Below are positions 10,803 to 24,004 of a stretch of 64,000 bases of DNA, one piece after another (the stretch's first letter is position 1; each line of letters opens with the position of its first letter). The translations under genes and the position numbers were made by a program. The notes beneath the pieces are model-generated. The model searched no databases. It saw nothing but the letters and a program-made list of their open reading frames with translations, and was not told where the DNA came from. Source of the stretch: Hypomesus transpacificus. Its lineage: Eukaryota; Chordata; Actinopteri; Osmeriformes; Osmeridae. The stretch lies in the NCBI RefSeq assembly GCF_021917145.1, contig NC_061077.1, positions 7,499,298-7,563,297 of the forward strand, written 5' to 3'.

Positions 10803-12270
10803 AGCGCGTGCTCTCACTTTGTCTAATTCCACTCAGATTTTCAGGGTGAGAGCACTTAACTGTTTAAATCAGAAGCTAAGCAAGCATCAAATTATTACTG
10901 AATTGTTCATTGTGCCATTGTTGCTTGTAAATACTCAGATGCTGTGTAAACTCTTGGGGAACATTTATACAGGATTGAGAGTTTAAGTGATAATCGTGTG
11001 TGTTTTAATAAGCTTTGGTACTCATCTCCTATAATCCTCTCATTTGTGTCTCTACTGTTAAATCACAGCACCGCTTTTTTAATCACTGTCCCCAGGTTGA
11101 CTCCTATCTCGGGAACATGGAGGAAAAAGCTAACGGAAGATTTCTGCACTTGATTCCTGTAAAGGACTCATGCCTATAGCTTCACCACTTCACTCTCCTT
11201 TCCATTTTAGATACAAATTGTTGTCACTTGCTTCAATTATTCTCTAGCTGTAATGTAGAACCTGTATTGTAACAATTCATAGGCCATACCTTTTTAGAGA
11301 TGTCATTTTCTTCTGTTATGTTTTTTTTTTAATGGTGATGTTTTTTTTTTGTATTTTCCTTTAATTTCGCTAGTCCTAGCTGCCACCAGGACCAGGTTAC
11401 ACACACACACACAAACACACACAATTTTGGATAAAGTGTCATTACCCAAATGTTAAATCAATCTCATTCCTTTGGGTCAGGGAGTGGCCTTGCTTTAGAA
11501 AATGTATTGATTGCAATTATGAAAAATTGATTGAAGAGTTTAAAAAAAGAATAAATGACTGTTTCCCACATGGATTAGTTGTATGAGTATATTATAACAA
11601 GTTGGCTTTAGTTTAGTCTATATAGTGCTTCTAGAGTTTCTCATATTTGTTGAATACTTGAAACAATGTTTTATGAATATTGCACGTGTATTGGCATATT
11701 AACCCCATGTTTGCAGCACAGTCATGGGACATGCCACAATCAATTACTTAGTCAAAAAGTATTTTGTAGATATTCTAAAAAAAAAAAATCTTTAATTTCT
11801 AGACAACAATCTGGATGTTACCAATGCTCCACTGTGCATCTTTCTACACATCAAAGAGTTAACTTCACACCACACTTTTTCTTCTATTCCCTTTGGAGGT
11901 TTGGAGAGGTTTTTTTCTAGACTTCAGAGGGAGTCGTCTAATTTATCAAACTCCCTGATTTCCCATAGGCATTGTTTTATAGCATGCAAGAAGTGGAAGT
12001 ATTAAGAAGAAAAGAGAAATCAAGGCAACTTCCAATTTATTTTCAAAGGAAACAAGATATTCAGACCTATTCAAATTGTGTATTCTACAGCTTGTGCATT
12101 TTCATCACATTTCAACATTGCTTTTCTCATTGCTTTTGACATCTGTATTTAAATGATTGGAAATTCTACTGTTGCAGTAATAGCACTATAATACAGTTAA
12201 TACAGGATTTAATGATATACAAAGCAACTTAATTTTCTTTTTAAATTGGGGATAAGCTACTGGAAATAAA
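10803..12270 (+). other. fkbp1a: fkbp1a 3' untranslated region with two polyadenylation signals
   Basis: An AT-rich, non-coding stretch after the stop. AATAAA occurs at 11550-11555 and 12265-12270, allowing short and long transcripts. A CA repeat lies at 11399-11423. The exact transcript end cannot be seen. The snph 3' end approaches from the opposite strand. Confidence 0.6.
11399..11423. repeat. Short CA repeat
   Basis: A run of alternating C and A interrupted once, in the fkbp1a 3' untranslated region. Confidence 0.8.
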
Positions 12271-13050
12271 GATTGGTCTCGGCTTTATAACTGTACAGAT
12301 AGAGATGAAAAGTGACGTTCCAACTAAGTGGCACCCTCACTGTAATGTAACATTTGGTATTTATGGTGACATCAGTTCTATTACTACCTAGTCTTTGATT
12401 TTGACAGTCAATTTAACCAATGAAACCAGGGATCCCTGAAATAAAATAATTATCTTACACAGCCGTGCAAATTATGCTTTTTCATTCAAGATTCCACAGA
12501 ATAATTATTAACATTCAACATTTGACAAGAACTTTCTCATTCTGGTCTTCATTCATTTAACTGTTCATACAAGAGGGAAACACTGTTAATGATTTGGATA
12601 GAAAAACTAACTGGGTTAAGGTGTTACAAAAACGTTTCAGAGTTCAAGGAGCAGTGGGATGCATTGCATCAAAGGGTTCAAGGGTCAAATATGGTCTTGT
12701 GTTTAGAAAGTTCAGTTCAATGGTTTGTGGAGGAGGGGGAGTATCACCAGGGTTATGTGCAATGAGATGTTCAGTTTGGGAAGAAGTTTAGAATGCAGAG
12801 CATTGAAATTGCACTAGAAATTGCATTTGATTTCTTCTTCAATAGCAAGGCATGACTGGGAAGATACAACACATAGTAAATAAATCTTGCAGTCTTTAAA
12901 CAGTTTAAACAGAACAATCCTATCATGTCATCCTCATGCCATACTATGTGGTTAAGACAAGAGGAAAGACAAAAGTAATACTAGTTGTGGCTGTGGTTCT
13001 TGGAGGTGGGGTTGCATGGCAACTAAAAGAGATCTAAGGTGAAGCGGTAC
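12271..13050 (-). other. snph: Probable snph 3' untranslated region
   Basis: This is 780 bases of AT-rich DNA directly downstream of the snph stop codon. No protein is recognisable. A reverse-strand AATAAA (TTTATT on the + strand at 12036-12041) would make the snph transcript end inside the fkbp1a 3' region, so that the two transcripts overlap. This is inferred. Confidence 0.45.
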
Positions 13051-15223
13051 TCAGATAGAGGTTGCACCATTCATGGTGGTAGGCCCACGACCTCTGCCAG
13101 CGCCCCTTCGGCGTAAGGAGTGGAGTGCTACAGCACAGCAGCCCCTTAACAGAGAGCCAATGTGGTACACAGGCAGAACCTCTCGTGGTGCCCCATGGCA
13201 CAGCCAGGCCACTGTTGGTACCACTGGCATGGCCAGAGCGAACAAATCCACCAGGAAGTATCTGCTCCAGTGGCTCCGCTGCGGAGGACCTTCTTCTCCT
13301 TCCACATTATTTTCACTTTCTGCTTCAGCCTCCGCCTCCACCTCCACAACGGTTGCTGCCTGCTGGACCCCAGGAGAGGGCTGGCAGGTCTGGGCCATGG
13401 TCGGCAACACTGTGATCTCCACAGGTCTGTCTGGAGGCAGTGGCTCTATGTTGTAGGCCAGCTGGGGAGGGGGCGAGGAAGACAAGGAGGGAGGGAATGG
13501 CTGTGTCTCAGAGGGGGTGACATTGGCTGTTGCTAGAGAGATGATACTCAGCTCCTCGCCCCCTCCTTCCTCAGAAAGCCAAGTGATGGTGGGGCTACAG
13601 GCTTGGGATCTGACCTCTGGCTTGCTCTCTACCACAGGAACAGGAACAGGGACAGCAGCTGGAGCTACGGGTGCTGGTGGAGCCTCCTCCTGGGGCAGAT
13701 GCAAGAACAGGTGGTGGTGTGGGAGGTACGTGTGCCCAGTGCACCTGCAGCTGCTACTGAGAGACTGGCAGGAGTGGGAGACGGGCAGTACAGCCCCCCC
13801 ACTACACAGCCTCTCGTATGTGGAGGAGCGTGGTACGCTAGCAGTGGGGGGCCCCCGAGCATGGCCTGGTGTGGCCTGCTCTGACAGCAGGTTAGCCTCC
13901 AACAGCAGGTGGGTTCGCCCATCAGCACGTGGCGCTCCACAGAAGTCCGGGGCGTTTCCGTCACGGTCTAGCTGCAGAGCTAGCCCTTCACTACTGAGCC
14001 GGGTGTACGTGGTGCTGCGGCTCAGTGTGCTGGCTGGAGAGCAGCCACAGGATCTGGACTTCCCAGACCAGGGTCCCTGTGGCCTTAGGTATGGCTTATG
14101 GTCATGGGGGTCTTGTTCTCGGGTGGTGAGGTTAGTTCTAACAGACTCGACAACCTCCTGGAGGTGCTGGATCTCCCTGCGGGCATCTTTCAGGGCCAGC
14201 TGGGCCTCCACACGGTGACACTCCTCCTCGATCCAGTCCTCCTGCATTCTGCACAGCTGGGTCCTTAGTTCACCAATCTCACAGTCCCTGGTGGGGTTGG
14301 AGTGTGGATTATTACCATCTGAAGACCAACGTGTATTTGTCTGTCAGATACCACATGGGTAGTACAGCCTTAGAGACACATAACCACTGACTCACCTGTG
14401 CTGGAGCCTGTCCACGTTCTCTCTCAGTCTAGCACGCAGGTGTCGAATACAGACCTCCTTCTGCTGTAGGGGTGTGAGGTACTGCTCCGGAGTGGGCGGC
14501 CGAATCCCATGGTTGTCACTGCATGTGGTCTGTTTTGCCTGGCGCCTGCAATTACATGGTGGTGCAAAGCGGTGGCATGCATTGGATTATCATAGGCACC
14601 GAATGAACTCGTCGTTTGTTGAAGGTCGAATCCTGTATTCGTCTTATTCCTGTATCGAGTTGCTGACAGTGATTTTGCGCATGCTCTGTATCTTCCATAT
14701 TTCATGATAAATTATGAATTGCAAGACTGCATTTCTCAGCAAAAATGGTCAGAAACAGATGTTGAATTTGAAACCTTTTTTATTTTTTTAAGAGTGCAAG
14801 AAGTCTCCTTGCGGTGGGGGCTGACCCAAGTTATTTTGATCCCACTGGTATAAGTCAGATTGCTTGCATCCTACCTGGGTGTGCCAGGGTATGTCCGGGC
14901 TGCAGGGCTGCCTTCACTACCCCTGCCAGACAAGGGGTAGGTATTGGTATTGGAGGCATCACTGTGGGAGTGGCGCCCACTTCCTCCACTGGTGCCCACC
15001 GACCGCCTAGATACGAAATGTAATGTTACTAAAACATTGAAACAAGACTATTATTAACATTGAAGAATGAAACATTCTCAACAAAACAACAATTTGTAAA
15101 CCCTTAAATAAAATGTAATATATAATACAATCATTCCTAACATCACTTTTGTTGGCAGAGGACAGGGAAACAGCAGTACCTGCGCTGACCAGCAGAGGGC
15201 TTTCGACTAGGAGTGAGAGACAT
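13051..15223 (-). CDS. snph: Syntaphilin, axonal mitochondrial docking protein
   Basis: Exons in transcript order: 15180-15223, 14875-15006, 14396-14545 and 13051-14287, giving 520 residues. Family knowledge: syntaphilin is an outer-mitochondrial-membrane protein that anchors axonal mitochondria to microtubules and was first described as a syntaxin-1 binder. Start MSLTPSRKPS. A serine- and glycine-rich head is followed by DNHGIRPPTPEQYLTP LQQKEVCIRHLRARL and then the strongly conserved SQL-type coiled coil ending in RMQEDWIEEECHRVEAQ. The long middle is proline and serine rich and poorly conserved. The C-terminal membrane segment starts at about residue 452 (YFLVDLFALAMPVVPTVAWL), followed by the diagnostic SLLRGCCAVALHSL. 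Length fits the family (about 495-540). A leader acceptor ends just upstream of 15237, so at least one further 5' exon exists. rad21l1 lies upstream on the same strand. Confidence 0.94.
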
Positions 15224-17340
15224 GGTGTGGCCAACCTCTACATCTGCTGCCGTGGCTACTGGCTAGATGGATGCCTTAGAGCTACAGAAATCAAGCATAT
15301 TGCAAAAATAAGTGTTTTTATACCACTGCGTATCAGCCCTGTATTTTCACATACTTGTTTTGGGGAAACTCTGATTAACTCTTAGGCAGTGTATTTGAAC
15401 CACCTCTAAGTTTGTGATGGAACACTAACACATAGACCAAAGACAATAAAACAGGTTTGTTCTTGTGAATGTATAGTGCACTGTTGTGGCCAGCCTGTTT
15501 GGCAATCATTGATGGGAGGGCTAGCAGTCTGGCTTTCAGGACCTCTTCAACAATAATGGCTTTATTTACAAAACAGAGCAGGACACAAGGAAACACAGTG
15601 AGTTCATCGCCACATCACTGCAGTGAGCACTGCCTGCCATCTCTGATAACCATGGCCAGAAACATTCATTGACGTAGGAACTGAGGAAAGCTTAAGCCTT
15701 ACAGGCACTGAGTTTAAACCAAAGTACTAATTGAAAGTGACAAACTTACAAAATCAAACATAACATTTAATCATTCTAATTCTAATCATGTTAATCATGC
15801 GGAGCATGGCAGTGGAATTGTCTACTCTGTGAGACACATACCGACCAAGCCTGCGCGTGGACCCCCGCAACAAGTGGTTGAAACGCGCAATGGTTTACGT
15901 AACGTGAGTGAGCATCAGCAGTATACTTGGTGGACAGGTGAACAAGGTGGCTTATTAACAAGGCCTAGCTGAAGCAACAATCCCGTGCAATAAGCAAAGA
16001 TGTTGCTATTTGGATAAGAAAATGAGTCCAAGAATGAATATGATATTAGTGCGAACAAAACAATGACACCGATTTAGCGCCAGTGCTTAAAGCGGCATAC
16101 CATCACCATAGCAGTTCAACAATTCTGCGTAATAACTGGATTAATTGTAAAATCGCTAAATACTCCAGGTTGCTCTGTGACAAAGGTTACATCTATATTG
16201 CACTGCCTGTATACTTTCACACTTGTTCTTACAAGTATTTACATGATGAATACAAAAATCCTGTGAAATCTTCTGGACAGGAATAGCTGGCCAAACTAAT
16301 TTCGTCCTAGCTATGCCCTACTTACGATTCTGTAGGGGTATCGCCTGATTTAATCCTGGATGCAGGCATACCCGGAACGAAAGATTCCTGACAAAAGCAC
16401 GAGTCTGAGAATTTACCATTTTCGCCAGATCAATGAACAGTCCTACATCGTGGTGTGCAATGTGTCCTTGCTGGACCTGTGGATGGGTGCAAAAACGTCA
16501 CCAGTAGCATGTAAATGGATGCTGATGCTGATCATAAGGTGCTGCTGATGAGAGCCCATTCCTAAACTTAGTCAATTGCGTATACCGCATCGTCTTAAAG
16601 AAACAGTGGCCTACTAGACAATGACGCTTTTGATGGTTTACGGTTATTTTCAAAAACATTTATTGGGCAAATGCGTCACTTACTCTCACTATCATCAAAA
16701 TGGTGTCTACGATAAGTACAGGTTTAGTGGTTGGTGTAATCAAATGAAAACATACCGACATTAAATCTGAACTTTAATAACATATTTGGCCTAAAATTGA
16801 GGCTGTATAACATGGGGTTAGGGTTATATAATATAGGGTTAGAATTATATAATTTAGTAAATATCTCAATAGGTATAAATATCTGACCATATGTATACAT
16901 TTAGTGATTAAATGTATATGGATTAAACACTATTAAAAAGGGCTGCCATTCAAAGTTGACAATGAACAAGACAAACAAATGACTCCGTTATTAATTGTAT
17001 GAAACTGCAGAACTAAAATGCAGAACTAAACATTTCATTAGCCCAACGTCAACCATTCAAACAGTGCATGTGGGAAGAAATACAAGGAAGCTAATACCTT
17101 TGTGAATAGTAAAGGCGATTTAACCATTTCAAAAATGCCTGAAAGAGTGACCTACAATCACAATCCCACCTTTGTAAAAAGTATATGTATATCTTTCCAT
17201 CAGCGTTGTTTATCTAAATGTCCACTACAGATGATGGTGCAGAATTCATCACAAGGCTTTCAAAGTCAAACTGCTGGTAAGACACACCAGCAATGAGTCG
17301 TCCTATATCTGCATGTCGTATTATCAAGACAGCTCCTACT
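15224..17340 (-). other. snph upstream region / rad21l1 downstream region
   Basis: There is no coding gene here. On the - strand a probable leader acceptor (gatgtag) precedes 15237, and possible 5' untranslated exons of snph end at 15842 (donor GTATGT) and near 16333 (donor GTAAGTAG). At 16805-16856 there are degenerate tandem units containing GGGTTAG and TATATAAT. The remaining sequence is AT rich, and the rad21l1 3' untranslated region must occupy its right end. Exon assignments rest on splice-site appearance alone. Confidence 0.35.
16805..16860. repeat. Degenerate tandem GGGTTAG/TATATAAT units
   Basis: Two to three imperfect units of about 22 bases (gggttagggttatataat, then agggttagaattatataa). 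Too short and degenerate to be called a telomeric array. Confidence 0.5.
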
Positions 17341-20300
17341 CTATGACAGGTGGAAGCGGGGTCCAGGTGTCACAGTGACGTCGGTGTAAGGCCCGTTCTG
17401 GTGCAGGCTGAGGGCCTGCTGTTTCTTCAGCACCAGGAGGCAGAAGAAGGTTGCGGCGGCCTGGGAGCGGTTGCTCCCCTCACACAGCGTCAGCAAGCTG
17501 AACATGGCGTTGCTGCTGCTGTTCTGCCTCTGTGACACAACACACCAAAACATGTGTGCACTGCTATTTAGTTTCTTTTCACTCTCACCCCCTAATCCTG
17601 CTCTGGCCCTTTAAGATTTCAATCCCTTTCCTCTGTGACTGCGTTTGATTGTAATGGAATACGGAGGAGGCTCTATGGTAGGGTACCTTGAGAGAGGAGA
17701 TCATAAAATATGTGCTTATGAAGGTGTGCACGTGTGTATGTAACTTCATATGTGCACAATTCAAATAAATGTACTTAAAGTTATGTTAATTATGCTCTTG
17801 TATCCTTATGTCCAAAAATGATTGCAAGTTGGGTATATTGTATATGCGGTTGTTTCTTACTTTAAGAGCATTTAGTAGGTTTTGCGCTCGACTGGTCATC
17901 CTCCTCTCCTCAAAGTCCTGACTGTCCAGCATAGACTGGGGTTACAGATGACAACACATCACAGAGGGTACAGCAAACCTATACTGACAGTAATGATGAT
18001 GTGGGCTTTTCAAAGGTTTGTGTGGGAGAGTACTCAGAGCATATGAGGCACCTGAGTCCTTATCACAGAGGACTGAGTCGCCCCCTGGAATCCAGAATGA
18101 TGAACAAGCATGGAGTCCTCAGATGGAAGATCAGGGTGAGAAACCTCCAACCTACTCCCGTTCTAAGAAAACAGACAGCATGAGGGAATAGGAAATAAAG
18201 GGATGGGAGGAACGATAGGGGTCATGTTCCGTGTATGTGTGAACAGTACATGCCCTTTACATTTGCAGTGTCCCCGCAGTGGTCAGAGGAGTTGTCAGTC
18301 ATGTGATGAAGAGGAGTCAGCTCAATGTTGTGCCTCACTGCCTCAGGACCAACAGACTCTTGGAGAACACTGACGTTCACAGAAGGCACATCACCTATCT
18401 CGCTTTGATCTGTAAAGAACAGGCACTGGAAGTGTTCAGTGTCACGAATAGTTAATATCCTGTTTGATTCCAAGTCCTACAATATCAAGCCTCTTGTGTT
18501 GACACATTTCTGTGTTCTTCGGAAGCGGTTCTCACCCAAATGTCTGTCCTCTCGCATCACTTCTTGATCAACTTCACCAGCAGCTGTATGTGCTTTCCCT
18601 CTGAACACATTCTTGGTGTACAGCTGCAGAGACAAGGGTTGCATCCAGATCCTAATCTACTCAGAGAAAGTTGATTACGGACTGGGTTTATCCTTATCAG
18701 TACCTGCAGCAGCTGTGGATGTATGATAACACCACACAGGTGACTGAAGAGTGTGTCCACTCCTCCACTCTCTTTCCACTGCATGAGCTGGCGGGTGGGA
18801 GGGGCAATGTCCATGGCAACCTCCAAGTCAGGCCAGTCTGTGAGCTGCTCCCTGATGGCGTTGTTGGACAGCTCCTTGGTGCCATCCACCAAAAGTCTCC
18901 TTTTCCTTTTCCCCCTCTTCTTCTCAGACGAGGCTGAACACAGCCAAGAACCACATTGAGGGGTTTGCTTCGTATTTTGGATCAAACAAACTGTATGAAG
19001 AGAAAGATCTAGACCTACGTGTGACATCCACGGGTTCCAGATCAAAGGCTGACGCCTCGTTGACTAGCAGAGGGGTCTCATCTAATATAGGGGGGTTTTC
19101 CTCCATAGCCTTTGTGCTGTTTACATCTGAACAACAGATAGTACGATGTAAGATGTAAGTAAGATGTATTTTTTTGATGTAATCCTCATTCTGGGCTGAC
19201 TTCCAAGCATCAAAATCCAACATTGCTGGTTCATATTCAGATTGATGCTCACTTTCTATGATATTAAATACTGCATAAGTACATATTTTGTATTGACATT
19301 TGGAAAACATGAATCTGTCACATAGCAATACCCTTGTGGTTTACAGCTATCGGTGGAGTCTCTGGTCTCTCATTTTGAGGTTCATATGGGAGGATGCCCG
19401 TCAACAGAGTATGCTCACTGGAGTTGGACATGAAATCTGAGAAGAAATAAAGAGATTTTACAAGGATTGAGAATTTTATACGAGAGAAAGAATCAAAGAA
19501 CACATCAATTTAATCTTTTGTAAAAACACCATCTGATAAGACAGTACCAAGGATGTCAAATCCTTTGTTCTCATCACCAAAACCATCTCCATGGTGGGTC
19601 AGACTTTGGAAGCTCATGTCCATTATACCCCCATGGTAGGACTGGCTCTCATCTCCTACATTGATACATACAGAGTAAATGTGGAAGAAGAAAAAAACAT
19701 TGCTGAAGGTAACTGTAGGGAATGTAATTATTTTTATATCATGAGCTTCGAGACACAGGCGTAGTCATTGAGTACAGTCCTGACCCTCAGCAATGTCCTT
19801 GAATGTGTGAAAATCATTTCCATAATCCTCTTTGAGAGTGATTTCCTCGGTTCGAGATTGATTCAGTGAGAAGTGGTCCACATCGTCTATGGTGCTATGG
19901 TAAAAACGAATTATAGAAAAGTCAGCAGAAATAATGACATAGGCTGCCTATTCGACATACACATCACATAACAAAAACTAAATTGAAAAACAATAATCTG
20001 AGATCAGTAAACTTTATGAATTGAGTTAGTGAGATGAGGGAGACTAGGACAAACATACTTTAGGTCTGGTAGCTGTGACTCAAAGTCAGGGAAATTTTCC
20101 ATCAATGTAATAGCTTTGAGGGTGGCCTCAAGTCCCTCAACCGGCAAGTCAGTCTGGCCTTTTGGAATAGCAAAAGAGTTCAGACAGCTCTATATACTAC
20201 TTCCAATTATTGACATAAATGAAACTTTGCCCTTGTAATAAGCACTAAGTAGTAATGACCAACCTGGCCGGAATGAAACTTTGATTTGGACCACTGCATC

Positions 20301-20735
20301 ACTGCAGTCTGCTAGGAGGTATTTGGCTTTTCTGGAATAAATCCGCACTACACCCAAGAGTAGGTGACCAGAGGTCCGCAAGCCAATATTGATCTACAAC
20401 ATAAACAAACAAACTTTGACCTGTTATATTGACCTTTGGCTATAGTATTTACTTAACATCGATTGGGCTTTGGTCATTAGACATGCAGTCCTTACTAACA
20501 GCATTGGTGACATTTATGACAGGACTTGAAATAACATATGTAGTGTCTATACGGGCAATTGTTAGCATGCCACTTGCCAATTTACCTGCGGGCAGATGAT
20601 GTCTTTGATAGTACTCTCCAAATTGCATTCAAACACATGAGCTTTGGTGATTTTCCGTTCCCAGTGAGCAGCTAACCATATTTTAGCCATAGATCCACGT
20701 TTGGAAGTGAAGAGTTGAGTGTAAAACGCTGTCAT
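17341..20735 (-). CDS. rad21l1: RAD21-like 1, meiotic cohesin kleisin subunit
   Basis: Thirteen exons in transcript order: 20586-20735, 20264-20393, 20059-20158, 19785-19894, 19548-19655, 19332-19436, 19019-19126, 18704-18933, 18536-18623, 18261-18409, 18052-18162, 17861-17935, 17341-17529. They join into 550 residues, matching human RAD21L1 (about 556). Family knowledge: this kleisin closes the SMC1-SMC3 ring on chromosomes in meiotic prophase. The N-terminal kleisin domain (residues 1 to about 105) contains [38 protein letters not shown] and the FSLNQSR element. The middle [23 protein letters not shown] and [13 protein letters not shown] elements match the SA-binding region. The winged-helix C-terminus includes [20 protein letters not shown] and TPGPRFHL. 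The divergent centre, the short length and the snph neighbour favour RAD21L1 over RAD21. Confidence 0.93.
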
Positions 20736-23700
20736 GGTGAGACCCTTGGTTTGTTTCCTTCGTCCAACAATAAAAACGGTGTCAAAACGGTGTCAAAAGT
20801 CCCAGTAACGATACAAACGAAATACAGTAGCTAGAAGTTAGCCACCGTCTTTTCACTATAACCAACAAAAAACACCCAACAAGACCAGCTACGAACCATA
20901 AAGCTCACAATACTAGCTAGCACTATACTTTAGGCCTCAATAGCACATCCAACAAGCCTACTTGCAAGCTCCAGTTGCAAGTGAGTCAACTTATCTATGC
21001 AGTTTTCATTTAACTAGAAATCAAACAAACTGTATAATATCTTTAACTAGGTCTATTTCACTTTATGCTACTCACACGTTATCAAAATACGTCGTGTTTA
21101 GTTTGAACAATAAAGCGGGTAAGCTATACCGCGCATTTGAGCATGCACGAGAGCAGACAGGTCACGAGCAGCCATAATACTTTCCTCCAAAATATCGCAT
21201 TACTCGCTTGAGCAACTTCGAAGGATTTATCTTTTTTCAACTGAAACGTTGCGGAACACCGAACATTCACAACCGGGTGGAGGGTGATTGACACAGTTGT
21301 GGCGAAACAACAATGAATGAGAAGAATGGAGACGTCCGAGGTGGACGGTTCGGAAGTATTCCGTGTTCAGGGTGAAGAAACTTGAATACAAGTGTAGTAG
21401 GCTAGGGACTACTGTCGGCCTCCACAGTAAGAGTAGAGTTTGAACAATGACAAAAACATACGAGCATCTGGCTTAGCATCACAAGGACACACAAATGTAA
21501 TTTGGGAGTGTTTATCAATTTTGTTTGAGCAGAAAAGTGTACTGCTCAAAGTACACTCAAAAGTTTACGCATGAAAGTTAAATGCCTGCCTGTCTGGACC
21601 AACGAATTAAAGTTCCAGAAAAATGAATGTATGAAAGTTGAAGGATTCACAAGGACAGCTAATCCAAGTAGCCTAACACATCATCTCCCTAATTATCAGA
21701 AGGAGAACGGGTCAACCCAACGTGAGCAGGGGAGCTAAATCTGCCATTCTATTATACAACTCCCAGTTACATATATCCAAGGAGAAATTAAATTTCTAAT
21801 TTGTGTGACCACACAGATATGGAGAGAAAGTGTTAGAGAGATAAGCACAGTCTCACAGCAGCATACACTCTCCCACTGCCTCCCTAGTGTCTACTGAGGC
21901 ATGGACAGCAGGCTGAGAAATCAACACGCCAAGATAAATTTGCCTCTTGAAGTAGCTGATGCCTGGAGCAATGGGGAAGCTTTGGAACAGCTGGTGTGGC
22001 AAGTCTTTGTAAAGTGTTCAAACCCCCACAATTCTATATGAATACCAGAGGGTTTTAGCATGATAACAAGAACAAAATAGAGGGTTACTGAAGAAATTGC
22101 TGAATAATGAGCAGTGAAAAGTGAGGGTGACGATATTTGGTAAAGATAAAGCAAGATGTTATTTGGAGAAAGCATATAATACTTGCTGTGCACGTGAATT
22201 TTATGTAAGAGTTTCCTCAACAAAATGAATGCTATAAAAAGTGTTGCTGTTCACAGATAACATGTTAGATTGTCTGCTTACCCAGATAGGACAAACTAGT
22301 AGGCTACACTGTCCTTGTCTGGAATGATTGTCAGAACATTTGTTGATTTTTTGGGGGGGAGGACTTGAGTTCAGCGTGTGTATTGAACTTGTTCTTATGT
22401 AACTGCTATTTCTATGAAGTGCTCATTATTTTACCCTGTCAGGTTGGATTTTGTCAGAAGGGTTTAGTCACACGCCTTAAGAAGACACAAAGCTGTAGGG
22501 GTATTGTAGAACAGACAGTTTACACACTGTGGGGGTGCTAAGATAGAATGACCTCAGAGGAAAATGCTCACTCTGCACTTAATTACATATTCAACCTGTA
22601 CTGTATATAACTCTCTCTCTCTCTCACCGTCATTAGACTTTAGACAACGGTCTCATGACGGTCTCACCGTCATCAGACTTTAGACAATTAAGTTTAAAGA
22701 GAGATACATTAATGATCATAAACATATTCTAACAATGTTGGCACTCCTTCAGCAGTAACTTGGATGCCAACATGACTCAGTATTGTTTGCTCATACACAC
22801 TTACCTGTCTAGAATTACAGGCAGGCAAAACTGCCCAGACCCATTGCTCCTTTGCCAAAAATAAGAAGTATTTCTTTCTTGAGCAAGATTCTTAGTCTTT
22901 TCCTGATTTCCTTAGACACCTCATTGTCTTGACTTTATGATTATTAGATTACATTTTTGGGAGGGCAAAGCAGTTAACATGTGTCCATGTGTTCACTGAA
23001 CTCTATTGTGGCCAATGAGATAGGGTTCCCTTGATACACTAATAACTTACAGAGGACTTAAGTTATTTACAGTTCTCCAACCTCCCAAAGTTGTAATCAA
23101 TAACAATTACAACTGTAAACCACACCAACGCATCATGCAAATTGTTAAATGTTTTTAATTAAGATTTTAATTGAGGGCATGATATGCTCTCTGATTTGAT
23201 TCTCAAATCAAGGTCGACAATACAACAATACAAAAGTCCAAGGGAACACTACAGCTACTTCACAGTTCAGTATGATAGGGAAACGTCAGCTAAGGCCTGT
23301 TGCCACACAGGCATGGGATCACCAGACAAGTTGATCATTATTTTATGATATGTTATTTATATTCCCTTTGGGTCTGTTTTCCAGCCTTTTGATTGTCTAA
23401 GACAATTAATTGCCCTTTTTTTCACAGTACATTTCTCATGTAAAAAACTTGGAATTGATTTATAGTATTTTACTCTGATGTTAGATACTTAATCGTCTTA
23501 TGTTGTCTTGTGTTACATTGTTTTTTTTTGTGAACAGCAACTCTAGCTTGCTTGAAACATGCCTTGTTCATGGTGATATTGAAGGCAATAAAAAATTCTA
23601 GGAATTATCTTCTTATTTTTTCCATTTTATTCTTCTTATCTTCTTATAATACCTGCTACTGCATTTAATTGATGTCCTGCATTTTGAAACAGAGGCAATG

Positions 23701-24004
23701 ACAAACATGGTACTGATAACAGCCACCAACTGCACCCCGGACAGCAAGCAACCAATGTTTCAGATGGGTTGGCACAGGAGAGTCCAGGAAGGATGCTGTT
23801 TCTGGTGTTTGCAGCCCTGGCAAAAGCTGCTCAAGCAACAAGAGCTGTCAAGGGTTTGTCATTGTAGCACTCCTCTCTGTTGTTGACACAGACTCACCAG
23901 TCATATACAATTCAACGATTTGTTGTTTACACTGTCTCTCCCATGTCAACTTTTTTCTCCACATCGGTCTGTCTCTCCTTGTCTTCCTCAGAGAGGATTA
24001 TGCC
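20736..24004. other. Intergenic, about 3.3 kb: rad21l1 promoter side and opsin 3' side
   Basis: No supportable gene. The left part holds the rad21l1 promoter and leader. A short CT run at 22612-22626 is followed by two direct copies of a CACCGTCAT-AGACTTTAGACAA unit (22626-22648 and 22664-22687). A reverse-strand AATAAA at 23626-23631 (TTTATT on +) could end the opsin transcript. Small open frames (20962-21177, 21921-22223, 23698-23886) have no recognisable content. Confidence 0.4.
22626..22687. repeat. Tandem duplication of a 23-base unit
   Basis: CACCGTCATTAGACTTTAGA recurs 38 bases later as CACCGTCATCAGACTTTAGA, directly after a CT run. A small local duplication of unknown meaning. Confidence 0.7.

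Noticed and set aside
13517-14218. 233-codon + strand frame opposite snph exon 4
   Set aside because: Antisense shadow of the GC-rich snph coding exon.
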